From assembly GCA_021770615.1 (NCBI GenBank), contig JAETQR010000018.1, forward strand, positions 1 to 64,000: 64,000 bases of DNA, given 5' to 3'. This stretch comes from Lachnospiraceae bacterium (GTDB lineage: Bacteria; Bacillota_A; Clostridia; Lachnospirales; Lachnospiraceae). Each line of letters begins with the position of its first letter. The first letter of the stretch is position 1. A program made the position numbers and the translations under genes. Positions 42,595 to 50,738 of this stretch are shown one piece after another. A model generated the notes under the pieces. That model did no database searches. It had not been told where the DNA came from and saw only the letters and a list, made by a program, of their open reading frames with translations.

Positions 42595-43468
42595 CATTTC
42601 CTCCATTCACACATGGTTTCGTCAGGTCCAGACACACACAGTCGTGATGTGCTTTCTGTTTCTCTTTTGGCGGAAGTTCCATATAATTCCCAAAAGCCTC
42701 CCTCAGATATCCGTCATATCCGACAGGGATGGGCATCTTCTTTCCCTCAAAATCCACAAAGACAGCCTTTTCAAACCACTCTTTTTTATATTTTTTCTCC
42801 ATGTAATAAGGCCCCGAACAAAGCTCTGTAATATAGTGACAGCTGCGGATCGGATATTTTGTCATCTTTCTCTTGGCAAGATTCCAGATGCGGTATCGAA
42901 TCCGCTTTCCCCGGAATATCCCGAGCAGCATCCGGCTTCCTGCCGCCATCAGGCCCCCATGCTTTTCCGGCACTGTCTGCGCCCGGAACAAAGAATAGAT
43001 GAGCGCCCACATGCACTGCCATTTTCTCTGCCATTTCCCATCCGGATACCCATCTAACGGAATAACATCCAGCGCCACCCCGTGAGGGATCGGAAGCCCC
43101 TCCTGATAAGGTTTGACCTGTGTCGTCATACTGTCCCGGAGCGTGGCAAAATTATTCCGGTCGATATAATCCTCCGTCGTATCGGACAAAAGATACCGGC
43201 TTCCCTTGTCATACATATTCCAGAGAGAGACAAATTTCTCATAATCCTCTCTCGGCATAAAAAAATCCAAATCGTCATCCCACGGAATAAATCCTCCATG
43301 CCGGATGGCCCCGATGCAGCCTCCCCCACAAAAATAGCAGAGAAGATCATACTCTTCGCAAAACTCCACAAACACCTCTGCCATCTCAAGACTTATTTTT
43401 TGAAGCCCTTTTAACTCCTCCGCGGTATATTCTCTTATTCCTGCTTGTTCAATCTCTCTCTGACCCAA
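42575..43468 (-). CDS. LicD-family protein, copy 1
   Basis: A 297-residue LicD paralogue: CYFCGGGCIGAIRHGGFIPW and DDDLDFFMPREDYEKF, with the C-terminal PPKEKQKAHHDCVCLDL like PPKEDQIPSHDGVCVDV of the next copy. It appears to start at a TTG (43468) 10 bases after GGAGG, inside the end of the glycosyltransferase gene. Two LicD copies side by side suggest modification of two different positions or residues. Confidence 0.92.
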   Translation of the reverse strand: MGQREIEQAGIREYTAEELKGLQKISLEMAEVFVEFCEEYDLLCYFCGGGCIGAIRHGGFIPWDDDLDFFMPREDYEKFVSLWNMYDKGSRYLLSDTTEDYIDRNNFATLRDSMTTQVKPYQEGLPIPHGVALDVIPLDGYPDGKWQRKWQCMWALIYSLFRAQTVPEKHGGLMAAGSRMLLGIFRGKRIRYRIWNLAKRKMTKYPIRSCHYITELCSGPYYMEKKYKKEWFEKAVFVDFEGKKMPIPVGYDGYLREAFGNYMELPPKEKQKAHHDCVCLDLTKPCVNGGNDEPDIK

Positions 43469-44513
43469 TGTGTTTTCCCCTCCAGAATGGCATTTTTATC
43501 ATTCCCACAAATGTCCCTGCCCCATAGCTGATATGCAGCAGAAAAAATAAAAGCGGCAATAACAGATGCCCGGGATACTTTTTCTCTCCCCGCACCGCCA
43601 TGACCGCCATCAAAACAGCCACCGCCCAGTACATCCCCCACATAAGAACTGCTAAGAGCGGATGGGAACATACCGCCAGCACCGTCGTAACGATGATCCC
43701 ACACAAAAAAGCAAACGGAACAAAATGATACAGTGAAAGACAGCCCGGACATACCCCCGATGTCAGTCCGATCCAGTATCCATTGGAAAATTTCTGCCGG
43801 CACATCTTTCCAAGGCCCGGACGTATCATCTGATATGAAATGATCCCCGGTACCAGGCAGAGTTTAAAGCCATTCTGCCTCAGCCGGAAATGAAACTCAT
43901 TATCCTCTGTCCTTCCAAGATCCTCCCGGAACTTCCCTGCCTTTTCAAATACCTCACGCCGGTACGCACCGTGGAAAAATGATTTGACATAGGCCTTTTT
44001 CTCCCCATTCTGGAATGATGTCGCATTTCCACGCCGAAACGATGCCGCACTGCTTCCAAACATAGAGCTCTCCGCTGTCAGGAGCACCTTCTGCCACGCC
44101 GAGTCGGATTCCACGATATTTGGCCGGACACCGCCTGTCACAAATTCTCCCTCCGCAAGCGCTGCCGCATTCCGCTCTACGAAATCCGCCGGAATACTGC
44201 TGTGGGCGTCGATCCGGATCAGCACGTCCGTCGTAAAGCTATCAATCGCCTGATTCCACCCGCAGCTCTGGATCCGTCCCGGATTATCCACAATCCGGAC
44301 GGCCAGAAACTCATCCGCATACTGATCAGAAAAATCCTGCATGATCTGCTTTGTCTGATCTTCTGACATACTGTCGATAAGCACGACCTCCAGCTTTTTA
44401 TGCGGATAACTCTGTTTTATGATATCCTCCAGTATCTTTGGAAGATTTTTCTCTTCGTTATATGCTACGATCCCTATGGAAATATTCAAAATATGTTTCT
44501 CCTGTCTTCGCAT
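43449..44513 (-). CDS. Membrane glycosyltransferase family 2
   Basis: A 354-residue GT2 enzyme with a catalytic domain (about 8-240: SIGIVAYNEEKNLP, VLIDSMSEDQT, IRIDAHSSIPADF, RTEDNEFHFRL) and three to four C-terminal helices (about 255-335). The layout matches succinoglycan/exopolysaccharide transferases (ExoA-like). First gene of a four-gene minus-strand run, GT2, LicD, LicD, GT2, behind a good promoter; GGAGGCGGGGC precedes the ATG. Confidence 0.92.
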   Translation of the reverse strand: MRRQEKHILNISIGIVAYNEEKNLPKILEDIIKQSYPHKKLEVVLIDSMSEDQTKQIMQDFSDQYADEFLAVRIVDNPGRIQSCGWNQAIDSFTTDVLIRIDAHSSIPADFVERNAAALAEGEFVTGGVRPNIVESDSAWQKVLLTAESSMFGSSAASFRRGNATSFQNGEKKAYVKSFFHGAYRREVFEKAGKFREDLGRTEDNEFHFRLRQNGFKLCLVPGIISYQMIRPGLGKMCRQKFSNGYWIGLTSGVCPGCLSLYHFVPFAFLCGIIVTTVLAVCSHPLLAVLMWGMYWAVAVLMAVMAVRGEKKYPGHLLLPLLFFLLHISYGAGTFVGMIKMPFWRGKHIGSERD

Positions 44514-44549
44514 AAATGCCCCGCCTCCAGCGAGACTATTTCACTCCCT

Positions 44550-44578
44550 ATTATAAATTATGATGGGGATACATGCAA
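44550..44578 (-). promoter_or_regulatory. Promoter of the GT2-LicD-LicD-GT2 operon
   Basis: Minus strand TTGCAT (44573-44578), 17 bp, TATAAT (44550-44555), 37 bp before the start codon. Confidence 0.7.
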
Positions 44579-44651
44579 CTGCAAGTTTTAAGGGAATGGA
44601 AATGAAAGATTTTTCTGAAACACAGAATCTTTTGCCAACCACAAAAAAAGA

Positions 44652-44752
44652 TTGACATTCCGTCTGCCTAATGGTATTCTTTTAAAAAAGAGGCGGTTTT
44701 GTACCACTTGACTACTTGATAGTCTTGAGTGGGTTACTCGCTTCTTTTTTTA
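44652..44752 (+). ncRNA. Candidate small RNA / bidirectional terminator hairpin
   Basis: A plus-strand promoter TTGACA (44652-44657), 17 bp, TATTCT (44675-44680) leads straight into a three-tier hairpin: AAGAGGCG (44688-44695) with CGCTTCTT (44739-44746), CCACT with AGTGG, and ACTA with TAGT, ending in a T-run. The product would be a roughly 65-nt structured RNA antisense to the 3' end of the minus-strand nuclease gene. On the minus strand the same hairpin is that gene's terminator and includes its last codons. Confidence 0.45.
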
Positions 44753-45239
44753 TATCCACCACATCGTACAGATACATCTTTCCGTTTCCTGTACAGTTTA
44801 TCACCAGACACCCGGAATAAATATTATAATTTCCCGTTTTCAACTCATTGTCATAGATTGGCATGGCAAACCTCGTCGTGTAATAATACCAGCCGTTTGC
44901 AGCATCACCGGAATGTTTTTCTTTCTGGTTCTTCCTGAATCTTTTATTGGAGGCAATCTCCACCATCTCCCGGATACCCTGCGCTGCATTGGCTTTCGCC
45001 TTTGCCTTTGCACCTTTTGTTTTCCTTGTATATTTCGAACCAGCATACTCATCCGGGAAATCTTTTCCCAGATATATAACATCGCCTGTTCCCACTATTT
45101 CCACAAGCTCACCGACATAGCGTTCCAGATATTTTTCCACCTCATTCCAATCAATATTCTGTTTATTGGAAAAGATAATGTCAGGCAGAACGACAACCTT
45201 GTTACTGTCTTCATCCAGTGCAATTTTCAGTGTTTCCAT
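44712..45239 (-). CDS. BECR-fold nuclease-like protein (PBECR-type)
   Basis: A 175-residue protein resembling the Barnase-EndoU-ColicinE5/D-RelE (BECR) nuclease domains of phage polyvalent proteins: VIYLGKDFPDEYAGSKYT, the KAKAKANAAQGIREMVEIA helix, a conserved His in KEKHSGDA, YYYTTRFAMPIYDN and GKMYLYDVVDIKKE. The assignment is from memory of the family, not a search. The ATG at 45239 follows GGGGGAAATGCG; a GTG at 45317 overlaps a small upstream frame and is the alternative. Isolated from other phage genes, it is probably a prophage remnant or a stand-alone toxin. Confidence 0.65.
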   Translation of the reverse strand: METLKIALDEDSNKVVVLPDIIFSNKQNIDWNEVEKYLERYVGELVEIVGTGDVIYLGKDFPDEYAGSKYTRKTKGAKAKAKANAAQGIREMVEIASNKRFRKNQKEKHSGDAANGWYYYTTRFAMPIYDNELKTGNYNIYSGCLVINCTGNGKMYLYDVVDIKKEASNPLKTIK

Positions 45240-45313
45240 CGCATTTCCCCCTGTAGCATTGATTGTGTTGTAACACGCGCATATACTAATACACAACCAA
45301 CAATTATTTTTAT

Positions 45314-45391
45314 TCACACTTCCTGCATATCTCCATCATCCTCACTACAGAAATTTCTTGATAGAAATAATCCTTCGGTTCTACTTTTCAT
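45314..45391 (-). CDS. Possible 25-aa leader ORF upstream of the nuclease
   Basis: MKSRTEGLFLSRNF followed by an acidic end (SEDDGDMQEV). Its TGA overlaps a GTG that opens the longer nuclease frame (GTGA). It could be a leader peptide, the tail of a lost phage gene, or chance. The rest of the 45240-45547 gap holds only the promoter listed next and a long leader. Confidence 0.3.
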   Translation of the reverse strand: MKSRTEGLFLSRNFCSEDDGDMQEV

Positions 45392-45465
45392 TATGGGTTT
45401 TCATAAATGCACGAATGTGCCCTCTGAAACATCAAGAATAAAGCGATGAACTTTTTATATTAATA

Positions 45466-45494
45466 AGTATAGCACATCTTCGAAAGTTTGTAAA
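45466..45494 (-). promoter_or_regulatory. Promoter of the BECR-like nuclease gene
   Basis: Minus strand TTTACA (45489-45494), 17 bp, TATACT (45466-45471). The start codon at 45239 is about 220 nt downstream, an unusually long leader. Confidence 0.7.
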
Positions 45495-45547
45495 GAAAAA
45501 ATTATGACGTATGGAAAAGATTACATTGATAAAAATAACACAAGCCT

Positions 45548-46201
45548 CTATTTCCCGTACATTCTCAGTAAACTTCCCACCTTGTCTGAAATTGCCTTAT
45601 CTGATGGAAAATAAATGGTTCTCTCTCCCGATGCATCAACAATCACCTGCGAACCGACAACCAGATTTATCTTCTTTCCGTTTTTCTTCACGACCGTAAG
45701 CCAGATCCCTCCCTCAATCGGTTTCGTCCCTTCCTCCGCTTTCCGAAGCCTTATCCCTGCAAGTTCGGCATAGATCTGCCGGATCACCTTTGTATCTTTT
45801 ATTTTTTTTACTTTCCCATTTTGCGCATCATACTCAACCCATTTGACAGACTCATAGAGTTTCTTTGTAAAAATAGAATTATTATAAATAATCTTTTTCT
45901 TAGGGAGTTCCACTGCTACTTTACAATAATATTTGTTTTCCCCGACCTTTGCAGTAATCACTGCTTTCCCCGCTTTTTTTGCTTTCACAACCCCTTTTGC
46001 CGAAACTGTCGCAACCGATTTCTTAGAAGAACTCCAACTGATTTTTGACGTTGTCCCAATCATTTCTAATTTCTGGCTTCCCCCGGGCATTAAAAAAAGA
46101 TTCTCCACCGTCATAACAGGTGCTGCCTGCACCATATGGCCATGAAATATTCCACCCAATAAAAAATAAACTAACAGCAGTAATAAACGCCTTTTTCTCA
46201 T
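45548..46201 (-). CDS. Secreted protein with Big_2 domain
   Basis: A 217-residue exported protein: signal peptide RKRRLLLLLVYFLLGGIFHG (cleavage near VQAA), a bacterial Ig-like group 2 domain (about 30-105; KISWSSSKKSVATVSAKGVV) and a unique C-terminal half with WLTVVKKNGKKINLVVGSQV. The start at 46201 has GGAGGAGGGTT in front. Third gene behind the Fic and lipoprotein genes on the same strand. C-terminal function unknown. Confidence 0.85.
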   Translation of the reverse strand: MRKRRLLLLLVYFLLGGIFHGHMVQAAPVMTVENLFLMPGGSQKLEMIGTTSKISWSSSKKSVATVSAKGVVKAKKAGKAVITAKVGENKYYCKVAVELPKKKIIYNNSIFTKKLYESVKWVEYDAQNGKVKKIKDTKVIRQIYAELAGIRLRKAEEGTKPIEGGIWLTVVKKNGKKINLVVGSQVIVDASGERTIYFPSDKAISDKVGSLLRMYGK

Positions 46202-46215
46202 AACCCTCCTCCAAC

Positions 46216-46986
46216 TCAATCCACCTCATATTTCCTCTTTTCCGCCTTCTCGATCGGCATATAACCTGTTTCTCCCAGGATCAGTTTCGCCCCCGTCTCA
46301 TCAAACCGGATCTTCTGCCTGACATCTCCAATGCCATCACCTGCATGATCAGCGTATACCCGGTAGGCCACTATGATATCCTCTTTCCGTATTTCAAAAA
46401 AATGATATCCAATACCGGATACTACCTCTTTTTTTGATGCATATTGGGGTGGGAGCTGTACTGTTTTTTTGTATCCGGTCTTTTGTACATTGATCTGCAC
46501 GAAATTATTTCCCAGTTCTGTTACTTCCACAAAAGTTTCCATTTCTTCATCGCTAAAATCCATCGGTACCAAGCCCCATTTTTCTCCATTCCATTTTACC
46601 ATCCGGAAATTTTGGTATGTTCCACCGGCGCCGCCATAAAACAACAGGATAATCTCCATTATACCATCTTTATCCAAATCCTTTGTCTTCATTTTGGTAT
46701 AATTCGGATTTTCATATTGTATCCCCTTTTCCTCTGCCAGGCTTACCACTTCTCCGTCGATTACGAGCTTTAGGTCGGAATGCTCCCCGCTGCTCTCCAG
46801 ACAAACCGTACTCTTTTTGTCCAGTCCTAAATCCTCTGTTTCTTCCCAGTATAATTCTCTTTTGATTTCAGGTTGTTCCGTTAAAGCTGTATTTTCCCTG
46901 TCACCTGTAGCCTCCTGCTTTCCACAACCGGCAATGGATAAGGCCATTCCGAAAAACAATATGGCAATACATGTTTTTTTCAACAT
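46216..46986 (-). CDS. Lipoprotein of unknown function
   Basis: A 256-residue lipoprotein: LKKTCIAILFFGMALSIAGC gives a lipobox ending at Cys 20. The mature part is beta-rich with TKDLDKDGIMEIILLFYGG, an FG-GAP/VCBS-like Asp-rich calcium-loop motif. The ATG at 46986 overlaps the end of the Fic gene by 7 bp, with GGAGGA just upstream. No known family; similar lipoproteins sit on the outer membrane face of Clostridia. Confidence 0.82.
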   Translation of the reverse strand: MLKKTCIAILFFGMALSIAGCGKQEATGDRENTALTEQPEIKRELYWEETEDLGLDKKSTVCLESSGEHSDLKLVIDGEVVSLAEEKGIQYENPNYTKMKTKDLDKDGIMEIILLFYGGAGGTYQNFRMVKWNGEKWGLVPMDFSDEEMETFVEVTELGNNFVQINVQKTGYKKTVQLPPQYASKKEVVSGIGYHFFEIRKEDIIVAYRVYADHAGDGIGDVRQKIRFDETGAKLILGETGYMPIEKAEKRKYEVD

Positions 46987-47624
46987 TTTTCCTCCTCCAT
47001 TTCCAATGTTTTTATACATTTTTTCAAACACTCCTTTAATGGTTCTAACTCATCATTCAGGTACCAGTTATTCAACGTTGTATTAAATTCTTCTGCATTA
47101 TCTTTTCCGATCGTTAATACTCCATTTCCGGTTCCGATCAAAATTTTACTCGCAACGATCGTCGATGTTCTTTTATTTCCATCCCAGAATAACTGCTGTT
47201 TGCAGGCATATGCAAAATAATGGATCGCCCGCTCCACAGGATCGCCGATCACAGCGATCCGATCGATCTCCCTGATCACTTCTTCTTTTACTGGTACCGG
47301 TGGGATAAAATCACCCACGCCGACTTTTCCTGTCCGCAAAACTCCCCATTGTAAACTCTCATTTCTGGAAACATACCCGTTGATCTTACAAATATACTCA
47401 AGGTCAAGCGGATCATCAATGCTTTCTATACAAAATTTCCATGCATCCCGCAGATTAAGTACCGTCTGAATATCATCTACTGTTACGCCATTTACCACTG
47501 CACCATCTATGATCGTCTGGGTCTGTGGGAATGTGACATTGCATCCTTCGATATATGCTGTGTTATAAACCAATTCAACAAAGACTTTCTTCGCCAGAAA
47601 TATATTTTGTTCTCTTGTGAGCAT
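46980..47624 (-). CDS. Fic-domain protein with substituted catalytic His
   Basis: A 214-residue Fic-fold protein; the start at 47624 (MLTREQNIF) follows AAGGTGGAG. The active-site loop reads QQLFWDGNKRTST where active Fic proteins have HPFxDGNGRxxR, so the catalytic His is Gln. Near the N-terminus TAYIEG fits the (S/T)xxxE(G/N) inhibitory helix motif of class II Fic proteins. AMP transfer therefore looks unlikely unless another residue serves. First gene of a three-gene unit with a lipoprotein and a Big_2 protein. Confidence 0.82.
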   Translation of the reverse strand: MLTREQNIFLAKKVFVELVYNTAYIEGCNVTFPQTQTIIDGAVVNGVTVDDIQTVLNLRDAWKFCIESIDDPLDLEYICKINGYVSRNESLQWGVLRTGKVGVGDFIPPVPVKEEVIREIDRIAVIGDPVERAIHYFAYACKQQLFWDGNKRTSTIVASKILIGTGNGVLTIGKDNAEEFNTTLNNWYLNDELEPLKECLKKCIKTLEMEEEKC

Positions 47625-47733
47625 GGTCATCTCCACCTTGTACTGATTTTTTATCATTATAACCCCAAACACACTTTTCCACAACCGTTAAAATACTACA
47701 TTCAGCCCACATTCAGGCAAAACGGATCGAATC

Positions 47734-47802
47734 TTACCATTCACACCATAATTTTACCATTCACGAAAAATCAGGTAACAGGGCAGACAAATGTGCTATA
47801 AT
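47734..47802 (+). promoter_or_regulatory. LytTR-like direct repeats and extended -10 promoter
   Basis: TTACCATTCAC occurs at 47734-47744 and 47754-47764, a 20-bp period (two helical turns). ACCATTCAC resembles the ACnNTTnAG half-sites bound by LytTR regulators (ComE, AgrA). Downstream is an extended -10, TGCTATAAT (TATAAT 47797-47802), with no good -35, which suggests an activator-dependent promoter for the M14 peptidase gene. Confidence 0.5.
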
Positions 47803-47849
47803 TATCTTGTAAACATAATCATAATTACAAAATGAGGATGGAGAAAAAA

Positions 47850-49523
47850 ATGAAGAGACAATCAGCACGCTTGTGTATTGCAGCGCTTCTTCTGTCATTT
47901 ATATTCGAGCCGTATACTGTAAGTATGGCCGCTCTCCCTGCAAAGGAACAATTAACGATACCGGAAAATACAGAAGATACACCAGAACAGCCGCAAACAT
48001 CAAAGGAACCAGCAGCCTCGAAAGAACCTCTGGCATCAGAGCAGCCGGAAACATCGGAAAAACCTCTGACATCCGGGCAACCTGCTACATCGGAAAAACC
48101 CCTGACATCCGGGCAGCCGGTTCTATCAGAAAATCCTCTGACAGAAATCCCGGTACGGCTTACAGGTTCGGATGCAGAAAGAAACACCGTCACATTGGAA
48201 TGGAACAGCATAATTGGTGCAACCGGATATGCCGTCTTTTCCTGGAAAAATGGAACATGGCAAGAAATAAACAAAACACAGCAAACCACAGAAACGGTTT
48301 CGCTCACCGAATATGGAACCGAAAACATCTTTCAGATCCGCGCTTACGACAGTGGGCAAAAACAGAACGGGGAATCCGCAGAAATCAAAGTGTTGATTCC
48401 GGAAACAATAAAAATTCTTAAGACAACCGCATATTCCAGGACAAACGTCAAACTGTACTGGGAAGCTGCAAAAGGTACTGGTTCCTATGAGATTTATGAA
48501 AAGCAGAACGGACAAGACTACAAACTGATAAAAACCGTGGAAGAAACAAATGTCCGTCTGAATGTAAAAGACAAGGAAAGTTATCAGTTTAAAGTTGTTC
48601 CGCTTTTTAAGAGCACCCTTGGAGTAATTTCCGGAAATGCCTGCGAAACCAGTTATGACAACAAAGAATTTGTATCGATGGATCACCAGAAATATACTTA
48701 TAAGGAAATGCAGGAAGATATCCAGTCGCTGTGTAAGAAATACAGCGAATATGTTTCTTATGAAACCATTGGTTATTCCGAAAATGGCAGGGAAATTTAT
48801 GATGTCATTCTGGGAAATAAAAAAGCGGACAAAACTATACTTGTTGTCAGCACGCTTCATGCAAGGGAATATATTGCAACAGTTGTTTGCATGAAACAGC
48901 TGGAATATTATCTTTTAAATTATAACAAAACAGTGAAGGGAATAAAATTGTCAGACGTATTTGCCAGGTGCAATGTTCATTACGTCATGATGGCAAATCC
49001 GGACGGTGTTACTCTTTCACAAAGAAAAAAGGCGTTATGGAAGGGCAATGCAAACGGAGTAGATTTAAACCGCAATTTCCCTTATGCCTTTAAAAAGGAT
49101 GGGCGCAGAAAAACCGGCAGCTACAGCGGATCAAAAGCGTCAAGCGAAAGTGAAACGAAGGCCGTGATCAACCTTTCCAGAAGACTGAATAAAACACAAA
49201 CACTTGCGGTTGTCAATTACCATGCAATGGGGCAGATCGTATTTGGTGATTACGACGGGAAAAACAAGTCGCTCCGTTCTGATATCCGGAGCATGTATAA
49301 AATTGCAAGGAGTACGACCGGTTATTCCAGTGCGGCAGGCTACGGAGGCACCTCAAACGGAAATTACAGGGAATATTTACTCTACAAATTAAAAATACCA
49401 AGTGTCACGATTGAAATTGGAAGCATACCCTGTCCGGTTCCAAAACGTCAATATGCTTCTGCTTTTAAGCGGAACAAACTGGTTGTACTAAAAGAAGCTG
49501 TATGGTTAAAAAAGAAAAAATAA
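47850..49523 (+). CDS. Secreted M14 zinc carboxypeptidase with FN3-like domains
   Basis: A 557-residue exported protein. The start at 47850 follows GGATGGAG; a signal peptide ends near VSMAA. A Ser/Pro/Glu repeat region (about 45-105, repeats of TSEKPLTSGQP) leads to two fibronectin type III-like domains (about 110-275). The M14 peptidase domain (about 285-555) has STLHAREY (zinc HxxE), NPDGVTLSQ, GVDLNRNFPY, VNYHAMG (third ligand His) and the catalytic Glu in SVTIEIGS. It should trim peptides from the peptidoglycan or secreted proteins outside the cell. Confidence 0.93.
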   Translation: MKRQSARLCIAALLLSFIFEPYTVSMAALPAKEQLTIPENTEDTPEQPQTSKEPAASKEPLASEQPETSEKPLTSGQPATSEKPLTSGQPVLSENPLTEIPVRLTGSDAERNTVTLEWNSIIGATGYAVFSWKNGTWQEINKTQQTTETVSLTEYGTENIFQIRAYDSGQKQNGESAEIKVLIPETIKILKTTAYSRTNVKLYWEAAKGTGSYEIYEKQNGQDYKLIKTVEETNVRLNVKDKESYQFKVVPLFKSTLGVISGNACETSYDNKEFVSMDHQKYTYKEMQEDIQSLCKKYSEYVSYETIGYSENGREIYDVILGNKKADKTILVVSTLHAREYIATVVCMKQLEYYLLNYNKTVKGIKLSDVFARCNVHYVMMANPDGVTLSQRKKALWKGNANGVDLNRNFPYAFKKDGRRKTGSYSGSKASSESETKAVINLSRRLNKTQTLAVVNYHAMGQIVFGDYDGKNKSLRSDIRSMYKIARSTTGYSSAAGYGGTSNGNYREYLLYKLKIPSVTIEIGSIPCPVPKRQYASAFKRNKLVVLKEAVWLKKKK

Positions 49524-49538
49524 CCCTCAAAAAACTGC

Positions 49539-49567
49539 TTGCCCTCCCGTCCATAAAAGCTTATACT
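49539..49567 (+). promoter_or_regulatory. Promoter of the GT2-GtrA gene
   Basis: TTGCCC (49539-49544), 17 bp, TATACT (49562-49567), with an AGCTCA/TGAGCT hairpin in the leader before the start at 49629. Confidence 0.6.
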
Positions 49568-49628
49568 GTTGTTAAGATGAACGACATAGCTCAGATCAGT
49601 ATCATTGAGCTGGAAACGAGGGTAGTTT

Positions 49629-50738
49629 ATGGGGACATATCAGAATGAGATCGCCATCGTCATCCCGGCACTCAACCCGGATGAACGAATGGTCACTCTG
49701 GTCAGCGATTTAAAAGAGCATGGATTTGAAAATATCATTATCGTAGATGACGGCAGCGAAATCAAAAACCGGGTTTATTTTAAGACCTGCAAAGAAGAAT
49801 ACAACTGCCGGATCATCCGTCATGTCATCAATTTCGGCAAGGGAATCGCGCTGAAATCCGCATTTAACCATATCCTCGATAACCGCCCGAACATCATGGG
49901 TACTGTGACTGTGGACTGTGACGGGCAGCACGTGATGGAAGATATCGTAACCTGTGCAAAACTCGTCCATGAGCATCCTGACCACCTGATCCTTGGCTGC
50001 CGGCAGTTTGATGACAAAGCCATTCCTCTGCGCAGCCGTTTTGGCAATAAATTTACCAGACACTTTATCCGTCTTCTGTGCGGTATCAATGTCTCTGACA
50101 CCCAGACAGGCCTCCGCGGTATGTCCCGGGCTCTGATCAGCAAGTATTTTGCACAGACAAAAGGCGAGCGTTTCGAGTATGAAATGAACATGCTCATCTG
50201 CGCCCGCGAAAACCAGATACCGATCACAGAGTTCCCGATCCAGACGATCTATCTGGAAAATAATGAAAGTTCTCATTTTAATCCGTTTGTGGACTCCATA
50301 CGGATCTATAAAGTATTTATTAAATTTATGCTCAGCTCCTTTTCCAGTTTTATCATTGATATTGCACTGTTCTATATACTTGGCGCTATCCTGCGGCCAA
50401 TCATAGGAGATAAAGCAGAAGTCTCTTTCTGGTGCTTTGATATTTCTCTACTGATCCTCCTGCGAAATGTCCTCTCCAGGCTCGGTTCCTCCCTTTATAA
50501 TTTCACGATCAATAAAAAACAGGTATTCCACAATGAATCAAAGGATATCCGGATCCTCATAAAATATTATATTTTATGCATCTGCCAGCTTACTCTGTCC
50601 ACACTTTTAGTGGCCAATGCGCTGACCTTTATCCCATCTTCCACCATACGCAAATGCATTATTGATACGATCCTGTTCATGATCAGTTTCCAGATACAGA
50701 GAGAATGGGTGTTTTCTAGCAGGAAAAAAGCGTCGTGA
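49629..50738 (+). CDS. Glycosyltransferase 2 - GtrA fusion protein
   Basis: A 369-residue protein with a DPM1-like GT2 domain (about 7-225: IAIVIPALNPDERM, IIVDDGS, VTVDCDGQH with the DxD, TQTGLRGMS) fused to a GtrA-like four-helix membrane domain (about 232-365, ending IQREWVFSSRKK). The two parts usually occur as separate GtrB and GtrA proteins: one charges a polyprenyl-phosphate sugar and the other flips it. Fusion suggests direct hand-off. The 3' end overlaps a convergent gene by 23 bp. Confidence 0.9.
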   Translation: MGTYQNEIAIVIPALNPDERMVTLVSDLKEHGFENIIIVDDGSEIKNRVYFKTCKEEYNCRIIRHVINFGKGIALKSAFNHILDNRPNIMGTVTVDCDGQHVMEDIVTCAKLVHEHPDHLILGCRQFDDKAIPLRSRFGNKFTRHFIRLLCGINVSDTQTGLRGMSRALISKYFAQTKGERFEYEMNMLICARENQIPITEFPIQTIYLENNESSHFNPFVDSIRIYKVFIKFMLSSFSSFIIDIALFYILGAILRPIIGDKAEVSFWCFDISLLILLRNVLSRLGSSLYNFTINKKQVFHNESKDIRILIKYYILCICQLTLSTLLVANALTFIPSSTIRKCIIDTILFMISFQIQREWVFSSRKKAS

